DNA of 37,701 bases from Acidovorax delafieldii (GTDB lineage: Bacteria; Pseudomonadota; Gammaproteobacteria; Burkholderiales; Burkholderiaceae_C). This document shows positions 16,357-26,670 of this stretch, piece after piece. Each line of letters opens with the position of its first letter. Position 1 is the stretch's first letter. The notes under the pieces are model-generated. The model saw only the letters and a list, made by a program, of their open reading frames with translations. It made no database searches and was not told where the DNA came from. The translations under genes and the position numbers were made by a program. The DNA is taken from assembly GCA_002377855.1 (NCBI GenBank), contig DFQQ01000026.1, positions 1-37,701 on the forward strand, written 5' to 3'.

Positions 16357-19300
16357 ATGTACGTTCACTTGCGCCTGCACACAGAGTTCTCCGTCGTTGA
16401 CGGCACCACCCGCATCGATGAGGTGGTCAAAGCCGCAGCGGCAGACGGGCAACCCGCCCTCGCCATCACCGATCTCAGCAATCTATTCGGCGCCATCAAG
16501 TTTTACAAGGAGGGGCGCGGCAAGGGCGTCAAACCTTTGCTTGGTGCCGAGGTCTATGTCGAAACAGAGAGCGGGAGCGACCCTTCACGGCTGCTCTTGC
16601 TGGTTCAAAACAAACAGGGTTATCTCAACCTGTCCGAACTACTGGCACGGGCGTGGACGAAGAACATCGTCAAGAACCTGGCGGTATGCACCTGGGCGTG
16701 GCTGCAAGAGCTGTCTGAGGGGCTGATTGCCTTGTCCGGCGCGCAGGCCGGGCCGGTGGGGCAAGCCCTTGTCAAAGGCGACGAAGCGGGTGCTGCCGAT
16801 CTGGCGTTGAAATTGGCGGGAATTTTTACCCACCGTTTTTACATCGAACTTCAGCGCGCCGGCCGGGTGGATGACGAGAGCCACGTAGTCGCTGCCGTGC
16901 AACTGGCCGCCCGGCTCAATCTACCGGTGGTGGCCACACACCCCATCCAGTTTCTGACGGCAGACGACTACGACGCACACGAAGCGCGCGTGTGCATTGC
17001 GGGCGGCGAAATTCTGGCCAACCCGCGCCGTGTGCGGCGTTTTACCCGTGAGCAGTATTTCAAGTCTGCCGGGCAGATGCAGGAGCTGTTTGCAGACTTG
17101 CCTTCTGCCCTTGCAAACACCGCAGAAATCGCCAAGCGCTGCAGCTTGACGCTGGTGTTGGGAAAGCCGCAGTTGCCCGCCTTTCCAACGCCCAACGGGA
17201 TGCCCGCCGAAGAGTATTTCCGCTTTGCATCGTTTCAGGGGTTGGAAGAGCGGCTCAAGCACCTGTTTCCCGACGAGGCAAGACGCGATAAAGAGCGTCC
17301 CCGTTACGTGGAACGCCTTGAATTTGAACTGGGCACCATCCTCAAGATGGGCTTTCCTGGCTACTTCCTGATCGTGGGTGATTTCATTCAATGGGCAAAG
17401 AACAATGGTTGCCCGGTGGGCCCTGGACGCGGCTCAGGTGCGGGATCGCTGGTGGCTTACGCGCTGAAGATCACCGATCTGGATCCGCTTGAATACAACC
17501 TGCTGTTCGAACGATTTCTGAACCCCGAGCGGGTCTCGATGCCCGACTTCGACATCGATTTCTGCCAGTCGAACCGCGATCGGGTGATTGACTACGTGAA
17601 AGACAAGTACGGCAAAAATGCTGTGAGCCAGATTGCCACCTTCGGCACGATGGCCGCCAAGGCTGCCATCCGCGATGTGGGCCGGGTGATGGACATGAGC
17701 TACACGTTTTGCGACGGTATCTCCAAACTGGTGCCTGGCAAGCCGGGCATGTCATACACGCTGGCTTATCCACCAGAGGCGAAGAAAGAGGGCGACAAGA
17801 ACAACTACGCGCTTGAACTGGAGCCCATGCTCTACGAGCGGGTGCGCAAGGAAGAGGACGTCAAAACTGTTATTGAGATGGCACAGAAGCTCGAGGGCAT
17901 GACGCGCAATATCGGCATGCACGCCGGTGGCGTGCTCATTGCCCCCGGCAAGCTCACTGATTTCTGCCCTTTGTACCAGCAGCCCGGCAGCGAATCGGCA
18001 GTGAGCCAATACGACAAGGATGATGTGGAAGCCATTGGCCTTGTGAAGTTTGACTTCTTGGGCTTGGCCACACTCACTATCCTGGAGATTGCGCGCGAGT
18101 TCATCATGAAGCGCCACAAGGGCCAGGAGAACTTTGCCTACGAGAACATACCGCTGGACGACGGACCCACGTACCGGCTGTTTTCGGATGGCAAGACGGA
18201 AGCCGTGTTCCAGTTCGAAAGCCGGGGGATGCAGGGCATGCTGAAAGAGGCGCGCCCGAGCCGGCTGGAGGATCTGATCGCGTTGAACGCGCTGTACCGC
18301 CCAGGGCCGATGGACCTGATTCCCACCTTCGTGAATCGCAAACACGGGAAAGAGCCGGTGGAATATCCGCACCCGCTGGTGGAGCCCGTGCTGGCTGAAA
18401 CCTACGGAATCATGGTCTACCAGGAGCAGGTGATGCAGACTGCCCAGGTGCTGGGCGGCTACAGCCTGGGGGGCGCGGACATGTTGCGCCGGGCCATGGG
18501 CAAGAAGAAGGCAGAGGAAATGGCCGAGCATCGCGCCATCTTCCGCAAGGGGGCCGCCGAAAAGGGAATTGGCCAGGACAAAGCGGACGAAGTGTTCGAC
18601 TTGATGGAGAAGTTCGCGGGCTACGGTTTCAACAAATCGCATGCAGCGGCCTACTCGCTGCTGGCCTATCACACGGGTTGGCTCAAGGTCCATTACACGG
18701 CTGAGTTCTTCTGCGCCAACATGACCGTGGAAATGGACGACACCGACAAGCTCAAGGTGTTGTACGAAGATGCATGCAAGAACTTCGGCCTGAGTTTTGA
18801 ACCGCCGGATGTCAACCGTGGCACTTACCGGTTCGAGCCAGTCACGGACAAAGTGATCCGCTATGGTCTGGGCGCGATCAAAGGCACAGGGCAGCAAGCC
18901 ATTGAAGCAATGGTGGCGGCGCGAGAGGGACGTGGCGAGGGCCCGCAGGGCGGCACCAAAGGACCTTTCAAAAGCCTGTTTGACTTCTGTGTGCGGGTTG
19001 ACAAAGGTCGGCTGAACAAGCGCACGCTGGAGGCGCTCATCAAAGCCGGAGCTTTTGACTCCATGAACATGAACCGCGCTGCGCTCGTGGCGTCCATCGA
19101 CCGCGCGTTTGACTTCGCAGCAGCCACATTGGCCAACGTGAACCAGGGCGGGCTCTTTGACATGATGGGGGACGATGCGCACGGCTCCAGCACCCAGGAG
19201 CCGGATCTGGTAGAGGCCATTCCATGGGGCATCAAAGAGCGGCTGACGCAGGAAAAGACGGCCATCGGGTTCTACCTGTCTGGGCACCTCTTCGATGAAG

Positions 19301-19893
19301 TCGCAGCAGAGGTACGCAAATTTGTCCGCACACCCATCGATGAGTTGCTCGACAGCCGGGAGCCGCAGGTGCTCGCGGGAATCATCAGCGACTTCCGAGT
19401 GATCAATGGTCAGCGGGGCAAGCTGGGACTGTTCAAACTCGACGACAAATCAGCAACGATCGAGGCGTCGGCGGACGAAGCACTGCTCAACACCTACCGC
19501 AATCAGCTCAAAGAAGACGAGTTCGTCGTGATGATGGGGCGTCTGCAGCTGGATCACTTCAGCGGCGGCCTGCGCCTGAAGGTGCAACAGGTATGGGACC
19601 TGGCGGGTGCCCGCTGCCGATTCGGAAAATACCTGCACATAACGGTGGCTGACAAGCAGCCTGATGTGCGGCGACTGGTGTCGGAGTTTCCGCCTCGCCG
19701 GGAAGAGTCCGAAGAAGGCGACGTCATGCACGGCTTGCGAGTGCGCATGGGGGTGCGCTGCCAATCAGATGCCGGGCGCGCTGTGGCCGAGCTGCAGTTG
19801 GGTGAAGGAAGCCGGTTTTTCCCAACCGATGCGGCATTGGCAGCGTGGAGCGCCCAAGCGGGCAGCGGCACAGCTGCCGTGGTCTACGAATGA
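16357..19893 (+). CDS. dnaE: DNA polymerase III alpha subunit
   Basis: The replicative polymerase, extending both strands of the chromosome. The 1178-residue length is normal for DnaE1. It begins with a PHP domain (YVHLRLHTEFSVVDGTTRID, ALAITDLSNLFGAIKFY) of the degenerate E. coli type. The polymerase core has GPGRGSGAGSLVAYALKI near residue 352 and the catalytic MPDFDIDFC with Asp397, Asp399 and Asp401; E. coli uses the equivalent pair at 401 and 403. The helix-hairpin-helix segment and beta-binding region follow, then an OB-fold region near 1000 (VLAGIISDFRVINGQRGKLG). It ends at 19893 and is followed by 151 bp before clpS with only weak hairpin potential. I chose the ATG at 16357 because the protein starts at the PHP motif there. 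Confidence 0.98.
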   Translation: MYVHLRLHTEFSVVDGTTRIDEVVKAAAADGQPALAITDLSNLFGAIKFYKEGRGKGVKPLLGAEVYVETESGSDPSRLLLLVQNKQGYLNLSELLARAWTKNIVKNLAVCTWAWLQELSEGLIALSGAQAGPVGQALVKGDEAGAADLALKLAGIFTHRFYIELQRAGRVDDESHVVAAVQLAARLNLPVVATHPIQFLTADDYDAHEARVCIAGGEILANPRRVRRFTREQYFKSAGQMQELFADLPSALANTAEIAKRCSLTLVLGKPQLPAFPTPNGMPAEEYFRFASFQGLEERLKHLFPDEARRDKERPRYVERLEFELGTILKMGFPGYFLIVGDFIQWAKNNGCPVGPGRGSGAGSLVAYALKITDLDPLEYNLLFERFLNPERVSMPDFDIDFCQSNRDRVIDYVKDKYGKNAVSQIATFGTMAAKAAIRDVGRVMDMSYTFCDGISKLVPGKPGMSYTLAYPPEAKKEGDKNNYALELEPMLYERVRKEEDVKTVIEMAQKLEGMTRNIGMHAGGVLIAPGKLTDFCPLYQQPGSESAVSQYDKDDVEAIGLVKFDFLGLATLTILEIAREFIMKRHKGQENFAYENIPLDDGPTYRLFSDGKTEAVFQFESRGMQGMLKEARPSRLEDLIALNALYRPGPMDLIPTFVNRKHGKEPVEYPHPLVEPVLAETYGIMVYQEQVMQTAQVLGGYSLGGADMLRRAMGKKKAEEMAEHRAIFRKGAAEKGIGQDKADEVFDLMEKFAGYGFNKSHAAAYSLLAYHTGWLKVHYTAEFFCANMTVEMDDTDKLKVLYEDACKNFGLSFEPPDVNRGTYRFEPVTDKVIRYGLGAIKGTGQQAIEAMVAAREGRGEGPQGGTKGPFKSLFDFCVRVDKGRLNKRTLEALIKAGAFDSMNMNRAALVASIDRAFDFAAATLANVNQGGLFDMMGDDAHGSSTQEPDLVEAIPWGIKERLTQEKTAIGFYLSGHLFDEVAAEVRKFVRTPIDELLDSREPQVLAGIISDFRVINGQRGKLGLFKLDDKSATIEASADEALLNTYRNQLKEDEFVVMMGRLQLDHFSGGLRLKVQQVWDLAGARCRFGKYLHITVADKQPDVRRLVSEFPPRREESEEGDVMHGLRVRMGVRCQSDAGRAVAELQLGEGSRFFPTDAALAAWSAQAGSGTAAVVYE

Positions 19894-20040
19894 CTTGGGT
19901 GCAAGGTCTCCCCTTCGGAGGCAGCTTCCCCCTTGCGTGAAGCGTCAACCCGGCCGCGCGCTGCGATATTTGTCGATCCGTCTTGAAAAATAGACCGGAG
20001 TCATCAGATTTCTCTGGCGGCAACCGGTCCCGGGGATCGC

Positions 20041-20046
20041 TAGAAT
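20041..20046 (+). promoter_or_regulatory. Candidate -10 hexamer just before clpS
   Basis: TAGAAT at 20041-20046 would place the start site near 20053, one base before the ATG at 20054, so that clpS mRNA would also be nearly leaderless. The -35 region is poor. An alternative is TTGAAA at 19983-19988 with CAGATT at 20005-20010, giving a leader of about 35 nt or more and use of the ATG at 20045. Confidence 0.3.
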
Positions 20047-20413
20047 GATTTTCATGGCAACAAAACCACCTTCTCTCCCCACCGCGCTGCCTGTTTCCCG
20101 GCCTGCGCGAGATGACGGCGGTTCAGTCGTGCTTGAGCGACGCACCCAGAAAACCAAGCCTCCGCAGATGTACCAGGTGGTCATGCTCAACGATGACTAC
20201 ACCCCCATGGAGTTCGTCATCGTGGTTCTGCAGGAGTTTTTCAGCAAAGACCGCGAGCAAGCCACCCAAATCATGTTGAAGATCCATCTGGACGGCAAAG
20301 GCGTGTGCGGCGTGTATTCCCGCGACATCGCTGCCACCAAGGTGGAGCAGGTGCTTGACGCCGCGGCGAAAGCGGGGCACCCCCTCCAATGTGTCAGTGA
20401 ACCTGTTGAATAA
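20045..20413 (+). CDS. clpS: ATP-dependent Clp protease adaptor ClpS
   Basis: Adaptor that binds N-degron substrates and delivers them to ClpAP. The 122-residue protein has a variable N-terminal tail and the conserved core: PPQMYQVVMLNDDYTPMEFV, QEFFSKDREQATQIMLKIH, GKGVCGVYSRDIAATKVEQV. Asn-Asp-Asp in LNDDYT and the Met in TPMEFV fall where the N-degron pocket residues are found in the family. The first ATG is at 20045; an ATG at 20054 would give 119 residues and is favoured if transcription starts near 20053. It lies 57 bp before clpA in the same direction, the usual arrangement. Confidence 0.95.
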   Translation: MIFMATKPPSLPTALPVSRPARDDGGSVVLERRTQKTKPPQMYQVVMLNDDYTPMEFVIVVLQEFFSKDREQATQIMLKIHLDGKGVCGVYSRDIAATKVEQVLDAAAKAGHPLQCVSEPVE

Positions 20414-20470
20414 CAGGTCTTTGATCCCGATCTACAGTCATCCCTTCCACGCAAGCACAAAGGAGTTCAC

Positions 20471-22816
<2,346 letters not shown>

Positions 22817-22870
22817 TCATCGAGTTTCCACCAGAAGGCGCACCAAAAGGCGCCTTGCCTCGCAATTGAG

Positions 22871-22895
22871 AACCGGCCCCTGTGGCCGGTTTTTT
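22871..22895 (+). terminator. Intrinsic terminator after clpA
   Basis: AACCGGCC (22871-22878) pairs perfectly with GGCCGGTT (22884-22891) around CCTGT, followed by a run of five to six T. It is 55 bp after the clpA stop. Confidence 0.88.
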
Positions 22896-22931
22896 CATGG
22901 GCGAAACATCAAGCCCCGCGCTGGTGTTCAG

Positions 22932-22966
22932 TTTCCCGAACGCCAGGACTTTGTTTGGTTCGGAAA
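22932..22966. promoter_or_regulatory. Inverted repeat upstream of the -24/-12 promoter: candidate activator site
   Basis: TTTCCCGAAC (22932-22941) and GTTCGGAAA (22958-22966) form an inverted repeat with one extra C in the left arm. The centre lies about 90 bp upstream of the GG of the sigma-54 promoter at 23038, which is in the range of enhancer sites for DctD-like activators. A second dyad, CCCTTG-TGAAT-CAAGGG, lies at 23001-23017. Binding is inferred from position only. Confidence 0.35.
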
Positions 22967-23036
22967 TCCGAATGCAGGCCTTGGGTCCGAGGGCAGCGCA
23001 CCCTTGTGAATCAAGGGCTTGGATGGGCGACCAGCC

Positions 23037-23053
23037 TTGGCACGCCCCGTGCA
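23037..23053 (+). promoter_or_regulatory. Sigma-54 (-24/-12) promoter upstream of the symporter gene
   Basis: TTGGCACG at 23037-23044, four C, then GTGCA at 23049-23053. Against the RpoN consensus TGGCACG-N4-TTGC this differs at one position (G for the first T of TTGC), and the GG and GC pairs are exactly 12 bp apart. Start of transcription is expected near 23064, about 260 bp before the symporter ATG. The DctD-like sigma-54 activator downstream fits. Confidence 0.75.
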
Positions 23054-23107
23054 ATGTCACAGGAAGGCCGTGCGAGACGCGGTCCCTTCACCCTTGGAGA
23101 CAGCGCC

Positions 23108-23233
23108 ATGCCAACCGTTCAAATGGGCAGATCACCGACACCCGCCTTGGTGTTCTCCCTGTCATCGCAGCGCAGCCACGCCCAGAGCCTATCGCCCGGC
23201 CTGAATCCAAGCACGCCAATCGACGTGGAGTGA
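23108..23233 (+). CDS. Possible 41-codon leader ORF in the symporter transcript
   Basis: A small ORF starting MPTVQMGRSP and ending PIDVE. TTGGAGA lies 7 nt before its ATG, a better ribosome binding site than that of the symporter itself. It would be entirely within the 5' leader made from the sigma-54 promoter, and ends 90 bp before the symporter start. The peptide is rich in Ser and Pro and resembles no family I know. A stretch PALVFS also occurs in an open frame starting at 22897. It may be a regulatory leader peptide or simply chance. Confidence 0.3.
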   Translation: MPTVQMGRSPTPALVFSLSSQRSHAQSLSPGLNPSTPIDVE

Positions 23234-23240
23234 CCGCCGT

Positions 23241-23303
23241 CCCGCTGCCCTAGCCGCTCCGCTACGCGCAAGGCCTAACGGCCGGTGCACAGCGGGGTTT
23301 CCT
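23241..23303 (+). promoter_or_regulatory. Terminator-like hairpin in the symporter leader
   Basis: CCCGCTG (23241-23247) pairs with CAGCGGG (23290-23296), and GGCC-TAAC-GGCC forms an inner hairpin near 23272-23284. GTTTCCTTTT follows. The structure ends about 20 bp before the symporter ATG. It could end upstream transcription or act as an attenuator. The 507 bp between clpA and the symporter hold this, the terminator, the dyads, the sigma-54 promoter and the small ORF. Confidence 0.4.
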
Positions 23304-23323
23304 TTTCATCCATACAACATCGC

Positions 23324-24631
23324 ATGAAACTCAATCGCTTGACCGCCATGGTCCTCCTGGCCATGGTTTTGGGGGTACTGGTCGGCTATGCCTGCCATGC
23401 CTGGGCGCCCACGCCCGAGGCCGCCAAGGAGATCGCTGGATACTTCAGCCTGCTCACCGATATCTTCCTGCGCATGATCAAGATGATCATTGCACCTCTG
23501 GTATTTGCCACCCTGGCGGCGGGAATGTCCACCATGGGCGACTCGCGCACGGTGGGGCGCATCGGCACGCGGGCGTTGGCCTGGTTCATGGGAGCGTCCC
23601 TCATTTCCCTGGCGCTCGGGCTGGTGATTGCGAACCTCACGCAGCCCGGCAACGGTTTGTCGATTGCACTGCCAGAAGTGGGTACGGCAACGCAGCTGAA
23701 GACGGGGGCCCTGAACCTGCGCGATTTCGTTACCCAGGTGTTCCCCAAGAGCATTGTCGAATCCATGGCCAACAACGCCATCCTGCAGATTCTGGTGTTC
23801 TCGCTGTTTTTCGGCCTCGCGCTGGGGCACTTGCACAACCAGGCGGCCCGCACGCTGGTGGCTACGCTCGATGAGGTGGTCCACGTCATGTTGAAGGTGA
23901 CGGACTACGTAATGCGCTTTGCCCCCGTGGGCGTGTTCGGCGCAGTGGCAAGCGCCATCACCATGCAGGGTCTGGGCATGCTTGGCGTGTTTGGCAAGTT
24001 CATGCTCAGCTTTTACCTCGCGCTTGCGGCGCTGTGGGTGGTGCTGGTGTTTGCAGGTTATGTGGTGTTGGGGCGCGACGTGTTTCGCTTGCTCAAGCTG
24101 ATTCGCACGCCCATGCTCATCGGGTTTTCGACGGCCAGCAGCGAATCGGTGTATCCCAAGCTCATGGAGCAGCTCGAGAAATTTGGCGTCAAGCCCAAAG
24201 TCACCGGCTTCGTGCTTCCGCTGGGGTACTCCTTCAATCTCGACGGCTCCATGATCTATACGACGTTTGTCGCCATTTTCATTGCGCAGGCTTATGGCAT
24301 CGATATGCCGTTGTCTGCGCAGATCACGATGCTGTTGGTGCTGATGGTGTCCAGCAAGGGAATCGCAGGTGTGCCTCGCGCGTCCCTGGTAGTGGTCGCG
24401 GCTGTGCTGCCCATGTTCAATCTGCCGGAGGCGGGGATTTTGCTGATTCTGGGCATTGACCACTTCTTGGACATGGGGCGCACGCTCACGAACGTGATGG
24501 GCAACGCAATTGCCACCGCCGTGGTCGCCAAGTGGGAGGGGGCCATTGACCCCGTACCGGATGCACTGGCTGAGCGCGAAGAGATGATCCCAGCCCCTGG
24601 CGACGACGAAGTGGCGCGCGCTACGACTTGA
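23324..24631 (+). CDS. Dicarboxylate/amino acid:cation symporter (DAACS family, DctA/GltP-like)
   Basis: Inner-membrane symporter for C4-dicarboxylates or acidic amino acids; 435 residues. The reentrant loop HP1 has a DctA-like Ser/Glu motif (FSTASSES, residues 268-275), TM7 has SFNLDGSMIYTT, and HP2 has VSSKGIAGVPRAS. The TM8 signature reads Asp383-M-G-Arg386-T-L-T-Asn390-V-M-G-Asn394. By comparison with GltPh as I remember it, the substrate-binding Asp/Arg pair is kept but the last Na+-site aspartate is Asn, as in proton-coupled DctA. I chose the ATG at 23324; the GTG at 23285 lies inside the leader hairpin. It is followed by the sensor kinase and sigma-54 activator, which supports a substrate-induced carboxylate uptake role. 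Exact substrate is open. Confidence 0.93.
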   Translation: MKLNRLTAMVLLAMVLGVLVGYACHAWAPTPEAAKEIAGYFSLLTDIFLRMIKMIIAPLVFATLAAGMSTMGDSRTVGRIGTRALAWFMGASLISLALGLVIANLTQPGNGLSIALPEVGTATQLKTGALNLRDFVTQVFPKSIVESMANNAILQILVFSLFFGLALGHLHNQAARTLVATLDEVVHVMLKVTDYVMRFAPVGVFGAVASAITMQGLGMLGVFGKFMLSFYLALAALWVVLVFAGYVVLGRDVFRLLKLIRTPMLIGFSTASSESVYPKLMEQLEKFGVKPKVTGFVLPLGYSFNLDGSMIYTTFVAIFIAQAYGIDMPLSAQITMLLVLMVSSKGIAGVPRASLVVVAAVLPMFNLPEAGILLILGIDHFLDMGRTLTNVMGNAIATAVVAKWEGAIDPVPDALAEREEMIPAPGDDEVARATT

Positions 24632-24674
24632 ATCTGCAGCGGTGGCCGCTGCCGCACGGACCCAACGAGGGGCT

Positions 24675-24694
24675 GGCCGGTGCCGGCCCTTTTT
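24675..24694 (+). terminator. Terminator-like hairpin between symporter and sensor-kinase genes
   Basis: GGCCGG (24675-24680) and CCGGCC (24683-24688) with only 2 nt between them, so the real hairpin is probably shorter, followed by TTTTT at 24690-24694. It could uncouple high symporter expression from low expression of the regulatory pair. Confidence 0.5.
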
Positions 24695-24786
24695 CTTGCC
24701 GGCAGACGGCGGCTTGCGTGTTGTACGCTCATTCCGAGGGCGCCGCACGCTTGAAGTTACCCCGCTGCTACCATCGCCCCTCTCCC

Positions 24787-26670
24787 ATGTCCCAACGCCA
24801 ACCCCTGCGCCAACTCATCGTTTTTCTGCTCCTGGGCGGGGTGTTGCTCAGCGGCTGGCTGGCTTATGTGGTGGCCCAGCAGATGGGTCAGGCGCAGATC
24901 CAGGCCACGGGTTTGCATCGGCTCGAGCTGTACACCGCCAGCTTGCAGCGCGAGATCAGCAAATACGCATTCCTTCCTGGCACGCTGGAGCTGGAAAAAG
25001 AGGTGCTGACCTTGCTGGCGCCCTCGGCCCCGGCTGGCCAGGCAGACGAGGTGAACGCCTATCTGGAGCAGCTCAACGAGCGTGCCGGGACTCTTTCGAT
25101 TTATGTGATCAATCTGGAAGGGCGCGTGGTAGCCACCAGCAATTGGCGGCGTCCGGACAGCTTCATGGGAGAAGACCTGCGGTTTCGGCCGTACTTTCGT
25201 GACGCTCTGGGCACCGGCAGTGGGCGCCTGTTTGGTATCGGAACGACCCGCGGGGAGCCGGGCTACTACCTGGCATCCGCCCTGCTGGATGGCAACCGCA
25301 CGGTGGGGGTGGCGGTCACCAAGGTCAGCCTGGACCAGCTAGAGCAATCGTGGGCGACAGTAGAGGCGCCGGTCATCGTTACCGACGAAAACGGCGTGGT
25401 GATTCTCGGCTCGGTGCCCGACTGGAAATTCACCGCGCTTCGGCCGCTGGATGAAGGCACGCGCAAGGCTTTTGACCAAACCCTGCAGTACAACCGCCGC
25501 GCCCTGACGCCGCTCGGCATCAAGGTGCTGAGTGACCTGGACCAGGGCGCGCGCGTGGTGCGCGTTGCCCGCGAAGGCACCGAGATGGCCTCTGTCTATC
25601 CGGTCACGGGCCGGTTCCTCACGCAGTCGCGTGCATTGCCAGGCACTCCATGGACGCTCACGGTGTTCTCGCATCTCGCACGCGCCGATGACGCAGCGCA
25701 GAGCTACGCATTGATTGCAAGCACTGGTGCGGCGTTTCTCAGCTTGTTGGGTTTCATGCTTAATCAGCGCCGGCGCCACCAGCGCGACCGTCTGAGAGAC
25801 CGGCTCGCCGCGCGCGAGGCCCTGCAAACCGCGCACGATGAGCTCGAACGCAAGGTGCAGCAGCGCACGGCCGATTTGCTGCGCACCAACGAGCGTCTGC
25901 AGTCGGAGGTGCAGGAACGCATCCGCGCTGAGGCCACCCTCAGGGCCGCGCAAAACGAATTGGTGCAGGCGGGCAAGCTGGCAGTCATCGGGCAGCTTTC
26001 AACCGGGGTGGCACATGAGCTGAACCAGCCCCTGACAGCGCTGCGCACCCTGTCGGGCAACAGCGTGCGGTTCCTGGAGCGGGGCGACCTGCCCACCGTG
26101 CGTGTGAATCTGGAGCGCATTGCCCAGCTGGCCGACCGCATGGGCCTTATCACTGGCGAGTTGCGTGCCTTTGCACGCAAGTCATCCGGTGAACCCAAAC
26201 CCGTATCTGTGGGCACCGCGCTGGGCAACGCCCTGGCGGTGCTTGAATCGCGCATTGAGCAGACAGGTGCCGCGGTGCACGTGCACATGGCTGAACCCGA
26301 GCCAGTCGCGTGGTGTGACGGCAACCGCATGGAACAGGTGCTGGTGAACCTTGTGAACAATGCGCTGGACGCAATGACGGGCGCAGCAGCGCCGCACGTT
26401 GAGGTGCGAGGCGAGCTGCTGGACGGACAAGTCCATGTCCAGGTGAGGGACCATGGCCGGGGCCTCTCAGACGAGGCGCTCTCCCATCTGTTCGAGCCGT
26501 TTTTTACCACCAAAGGCTCGGGCGAAGGCCTCGGACTGGGGCTTGCGCTCTCGGCCGGCATCGTTCGCGAATCCGGCGGTAGCTTAACGGGCGCCAACCA
26601 CCCTGAAGGCGGCGCCGTGTTCCACCTGACTCTGCCCGCCGCTCCCCAAGGCCACACACATGACCGATGA
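24787..26670 (+). CDS. dctB: DctB-like sensor histidine kinase
   Basis: Membrane sensor of a two-component system that detects extracellular carboxylates and phosphorylates the downstream activator. The 627-residue protein has a first TM segment at about 9-28, a periplasmic sensor region of about 270 residues with PDC/Cache character (SIYVINLEGRVVATSNW, RPYFRDALGTGSGRLFGIG), a second TM segment at about 305-323, a coiled coil to about 390, and the kinase core. His410 in STGVAHELNQPLTALRTL is the phosphorylation site. The ATPase domain has the N box VNLVNNALDAM, G1 DHGRGLS, and the FEPFFTTKGSGEGLGLGLAL segment. I chose the ATG at 24787 because it precedes the TM helix. It overlaps the activator gene by 11 bp. 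Confidence 0.9.
   Translation: MSQRQPLRQLIVFLLLGGVLLSGWLAYVVAQQMGQAQIQATGLHRLELYTASLQREISKYAFLPGTLELEKEVLTLLAPSAPAGQADEVNAYLEQLNERAGTLSIYVINLEGRVVATSNWRRPDSFMGEDLRFRPYFRDALGTGSGRLFGIGTTRGEPGYYLASALLDGNRTVGVAVTKVSLDQLEQSWATVEAPVIVTDENGVVILGSVPDWKFTALRPLDEGTRKAFDQTLQYNRRALTPLGIKVLSDLDQGARVVRVAREGTEMASVYPVTGRFLTQSRALPGTPWTLTVFSHLARADDAAQSYALIASTGAAFLSLLGFMLNQRRRHQRDRLRDRLAAREALQTAHDELERKVQQRTADLLRTNERLQSEVQERIRAEATLRAAQNELVQAGKLAVIGQLSTGVAHELNQPLTALRTLSGNSVRFLERGDLPTVRVNLERIAQLADRMGLITGELRAFARKSSGEPKPVSVGTALGNALAVLESRIEQTGAAVHVHMAEPEPVAWCDGNRMEQVLVNLVNNALDAMTGAAAPHVEVRGELLDGQVHVQVRDHGRGLSDEALSHLFEPFFTTKGSGEGLGLGLALSAGIVRESGGSLTGANHPEGGAVFHLTLPAAPQGHTHDR

Noticed and set aside
17752..19287. 511-codon minus-strand frame opposite dnaE
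   Set aside because: Antisense shadow of the dnaE coding region; no domain motif, and the His/Val/Gln-rich composition is typical of such shadows.
19901..19936. Possible terminator after dnaE (GCAAGG with CCTTGC)
   Set aside because: The stem is short, the loop is large and there is no T-tract.
22882..23253. Possible 123-codon gene between clpA and the symporter
   Set aside because: Its first codon lies inside the clpA terminator, and the frame contains the sigma-54 promoter. I kept only the smaller ORF at 23108 as a doubtful leader.
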